From positions 20,061,001-20,125,000 of the forward strand of contig CM059587.1 in assembly GCA_030407085.1 (NCBI GenBank): DNA of 64,000 bases. The letters run 5' to 3'. The translations under genes and the position numbers were made by a program. Below, in pieces: positions 61,431 through 64,000 of the stretch; position 1 is the stretch's first letter, and every line of letters begins with the position of its first letter. Source of the stretch: Trichopria drosophilae (lineage: Eukaryota; Arthropoda; Insecta; Hymenoptera; Diapriidae). Under the pieces are notes generated by a model that saw only the letters and a list, made by a program, of their open reading frames with translations, did no database searches and had not been told where the DNA came from.

Positions 61431-62440
61431 ACGATGAGGTCTGTAATATTTTTATTCTTACTATGTCCATCAAGTATTCTGGTGATAAAGGGAAGTCATA
61501 ATTATTAGGTCATAGACTTATGCAATAAAGACATTATTATTATTATATTATTTAGATACATGGTTTGAAGTCCAATAATTAATTGAAAAGGTAGAATCAA
61601 ATTAATTTCAAATAAATAAATTCTTCAATGATATAGAAATGCTTATTGGGACCCAATCATTGAAGAACATATTTATTGCAAATTTTTGGGTCTATATTTT
61701 TATGTATCGGTTTTTTTATCTGTCGGTTTTTCGACCCGCACCCCATTTTAACAACTACAAATAATTACAAAAACAAAATATTTACAAAAATAAAAGTCAA
61801 CACTTAAGCTGGAATATGCAAATGACATTATGCGACATAAATTTGTACACTTCATATCAAATGCTCTATAAATAAATACTGAAAAGCCCTACAAGAAGTA
61901 AGTCAGGATTAAAGGTGTTTAATTTCTATGATTAAGTAGTGCTCGAAGAAGGTATATTTAGCTTAACAATGCTGCAGCATTTTATCCGGAGCCAGAAATG
62001 CTCAAACTTATTAGATCATGAGGGATATTTATTTAATAAATGTGTTAACATATAATGTTTGTATTCTATACGTATGACTATATTCGACTCTTTGTAAACA
62101 TAAATAATATTCGATAATAAAGTGATTATTATTTCACAATAACATTTATATCGTATAATGGCTTTATATTAAAATGAATAATTATTACTTATTTCAATAA
62201 ATTTATAAATTGTGTTGCTGTAATATGTACTTGTACCATTTGTTCCCGTGCCTAATATTTAGTCCTGCAATTTAAACAAAAAGCAAAAATTTAATATTTT
62301 AGTATAGTAGTTTTCCAATTAATAATAAATTAGTAGTTTTTCATGATTTATATGTAAAAATGATTATTAATTGAAACAGTGACCCAGTGACATTTGAATT
62401 AGTAGTTTTTAGCTACATAATCCTTTCAGTCACAAATTTT
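61431..62440. other. AT-rich stretch with small repeat remnants
   Basis: A CAATAAAGACATTATTATTA tail-like string near 61532 resembles a LINE 3' end but has no element before it. 62305-62425 is a diverged piece of the 7029-7312 repeat. No gene was recognised. Confidence 0.45.
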
Positions 62441-63000
62441 TCACAAATTGACTTTTTGAGATCGCTGATTAAGAACCTCGTGTCAGATTTTCAAAAATTA
62501 AAGTGCCGAAAAAAATTTTGAAAAAATGATTTTCTCTAGTATGTGGTATATTGTGGTTTTCAAGGTTGTTGATTACGAATCGGTGTCAGATTTTCAAAAT
62601 TCAAAATGGCAGATACAATATGGCTGAAAAAAATTTGAAAAATTTTGATTTTGTCTAGTATGTAGTGTATACGGGTTTTCAAGGTTGTTGATTATGAAAC
62701 CGGTGTCAAATTTTCAAAATATAACATAATTAAGTATGATAAACTTCAAGGAACGGAAAACATTGGTCTTTTCTGGATTCAACAGCTGCACCTGTTATTA
62801 TAATCTCAACTTTGGGTCCGCCATTTTATATTTGAAAATCGGGCATTCGCAATATGCATCCTCAAAAACTCCTATGTTAAACGTCAGAAAATATTATGGT
62901 TTCCTTTTTTTCTTTTTAACGTTCATGTTGAATTCTCCATATTCAATTTCGAAAATCTGATACCGAATTCATAATTAGCGATATCAAAAACTGCGGCATT
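62441..63000 (+). repeat. Tandem 'GTGTCAGATTTTCAAAA' repeats and modules
   Basis: GTGTCA(G/A)ATTTTCAAAA starts at 62480, 62583 and 62703 (steps of 103 and 120 bp), with TTTTCAAGGTTGTTGATTA(C/T) and CTAGTATGT between copies. CCGCCATTTTATATTTGAAA near 62818 and CATAATTAGCGATATCAAAA near 62969 are module pieces of the dispersed family. Confidence 0.78.
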
Positions 63001-64000
63001 TCGAATTTTAAATAATAATAGAGATTAGTTCGTTTTGGCATTAATTTATTGGAGTCTTAGGAAAGCCAGGAATAGAAAACAATGAAAGGGTTCAGATTTA
63101 AAGAGAAGAAAATTTGTTTTTTTTTTAATAATTTGTCATGTCTAATTCAACCATCTAAGAATATTCTCGATATTTGAAGGAGAAGTACTACATTGTAAAA
63201 GAAAATTATGTATAATTAATTTGTTTATTATTTTATTGTTTTGTATTATGTATCAAATTAATTTACTCGAAATGCTTGGTATTAAACATTTATTTCTTCT
63301 ATTAAAGCTTGTTAAGTAAGTTATTAATAATGTAAAAGAAGAAAAAAATTTAAGTAGCATCTTTCATATCGGAGTAAGAGTAGATAGAACTTAGTATAGA
63401 TATTCCATGAATAAATGCTACTAATTATATAAATCAATACATTCCTCCAATGAAGATTGCATTCCGTAATACTATTACTCATTCGCAGATAATAATTTAA
63501 TTATTTATGTATTAATCTTTGTAATATCTGAATTTTCAATAAATTTCTATCAATTTTGGATCATAAAACGATGGAGAGTTTATTGCATTAAGAGAGCTTT
63601 GTTAATAATAAGTTATATAACTGAACTGAATTATTGGCTAATATAACATTAAGGAAGTTCCTAATAGAATGAAGTTTGAAAATTAATATTGTAGGTTACT
63701 TTATTAGAAACTAATAAGTGGAACTCGGATGATTAAAAATATCAAAATATACTCTTATAATATCTGTTCTTAATATTCATGATCTAAGTTTAAAAGCTCG
63801 ATGCAATTTAGTTACTTTTGGAATTACTCGAAGTGTAATAATTATGTCCAGATTTTTAAATTGTATTTTTGTTGTTTAAACGAGATATTGCTACTTGTTA
63901 ATACTGGTATATTTCACTATTAATAAAACATAGTAATTATTTAAATTGCAAAATGTAATATAACAAAACATTAATTCAAAGTGGTTATGAAAATTTTGAG
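63001..64000. other. AT-rich sequence to the window edge
   Basis: Nothing recognised: no exon, RNA gene or repeat boundary. Confidence 0.5.

Overview
The window is about 64 kb of AT-rich, gene-poor nuclear DNA from an arthropod, almost certainly an insect. Three things suggest this: two spliced exons of a clear insect fasciclin I homologue, scattered interstitial CCTAA/TTAGG runs (the insect telomere motif), and non-LTR and MITE-type repeats. The LINE and repeat style would fit Hymenoptera, but that is inference. There are no bacterial-type operons and no rRNA or CRISPR array.

The only host protein-coding gene I can support is on the minus strand. Two phase-compatible exons (21324-21082, then 6666-6452) join into one complete FAS1 domain that reads as the third domain of fasciclin I (Fas1), a GPI-anchored neural cell-adhesion protein. 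They are separated by a 14.4-kb intron. I find no exons for domains 1-2, domain 4, the signal peptide or the GPI signal, so the rest of the gene probably lies outside the window. On that reading, nearly everything from 21.3 kb to the right edge would be one very long 5' intron or upstream sequence.

Layout. 0-6.4 kb: downstream intron or flank, with a 1.45-kb element carrying an inverted 50-bp minisatellite (3039-4491) and a 260-bp tandem duplication (5.2-5.6 kb). 6.7-21 kb: intron with several small inverted-repeat elements (7.0, 8.8, 16.0 and 17.7 kb), an inverted repeat pair 2.1 kb apart (10.3/12.3 kb), and a recent 5'-truncated LINE with intact target-site duplications (19.65-20.38 kb). 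21.3-42 kb: AT-rich, with foldback elements at 24.1 and 27.8 kb, a pogo-like MITE at 31.75 kb, TTAGG-like runs at 38.0 kb and a TTAA-flanked MITE at 39.2 kb. 42.8-49.8 kb: further foldback/TTAA MITEs, a 640-bp ATC-type compound microsatellite and a decayed LINE with a GA microsatellite inside it. 51-64 kb: a second decayed LINE reverse transcriptase, short GC-richer islands that may be conserved regulatory DNA, and many copies of a module carrying GGATCC/GCCATTTTGAATTTT.

The two exons form one gene fragment. Everything else is best read as transposon-derived or unannotated intronic DNA, some of it possibly regulatory.
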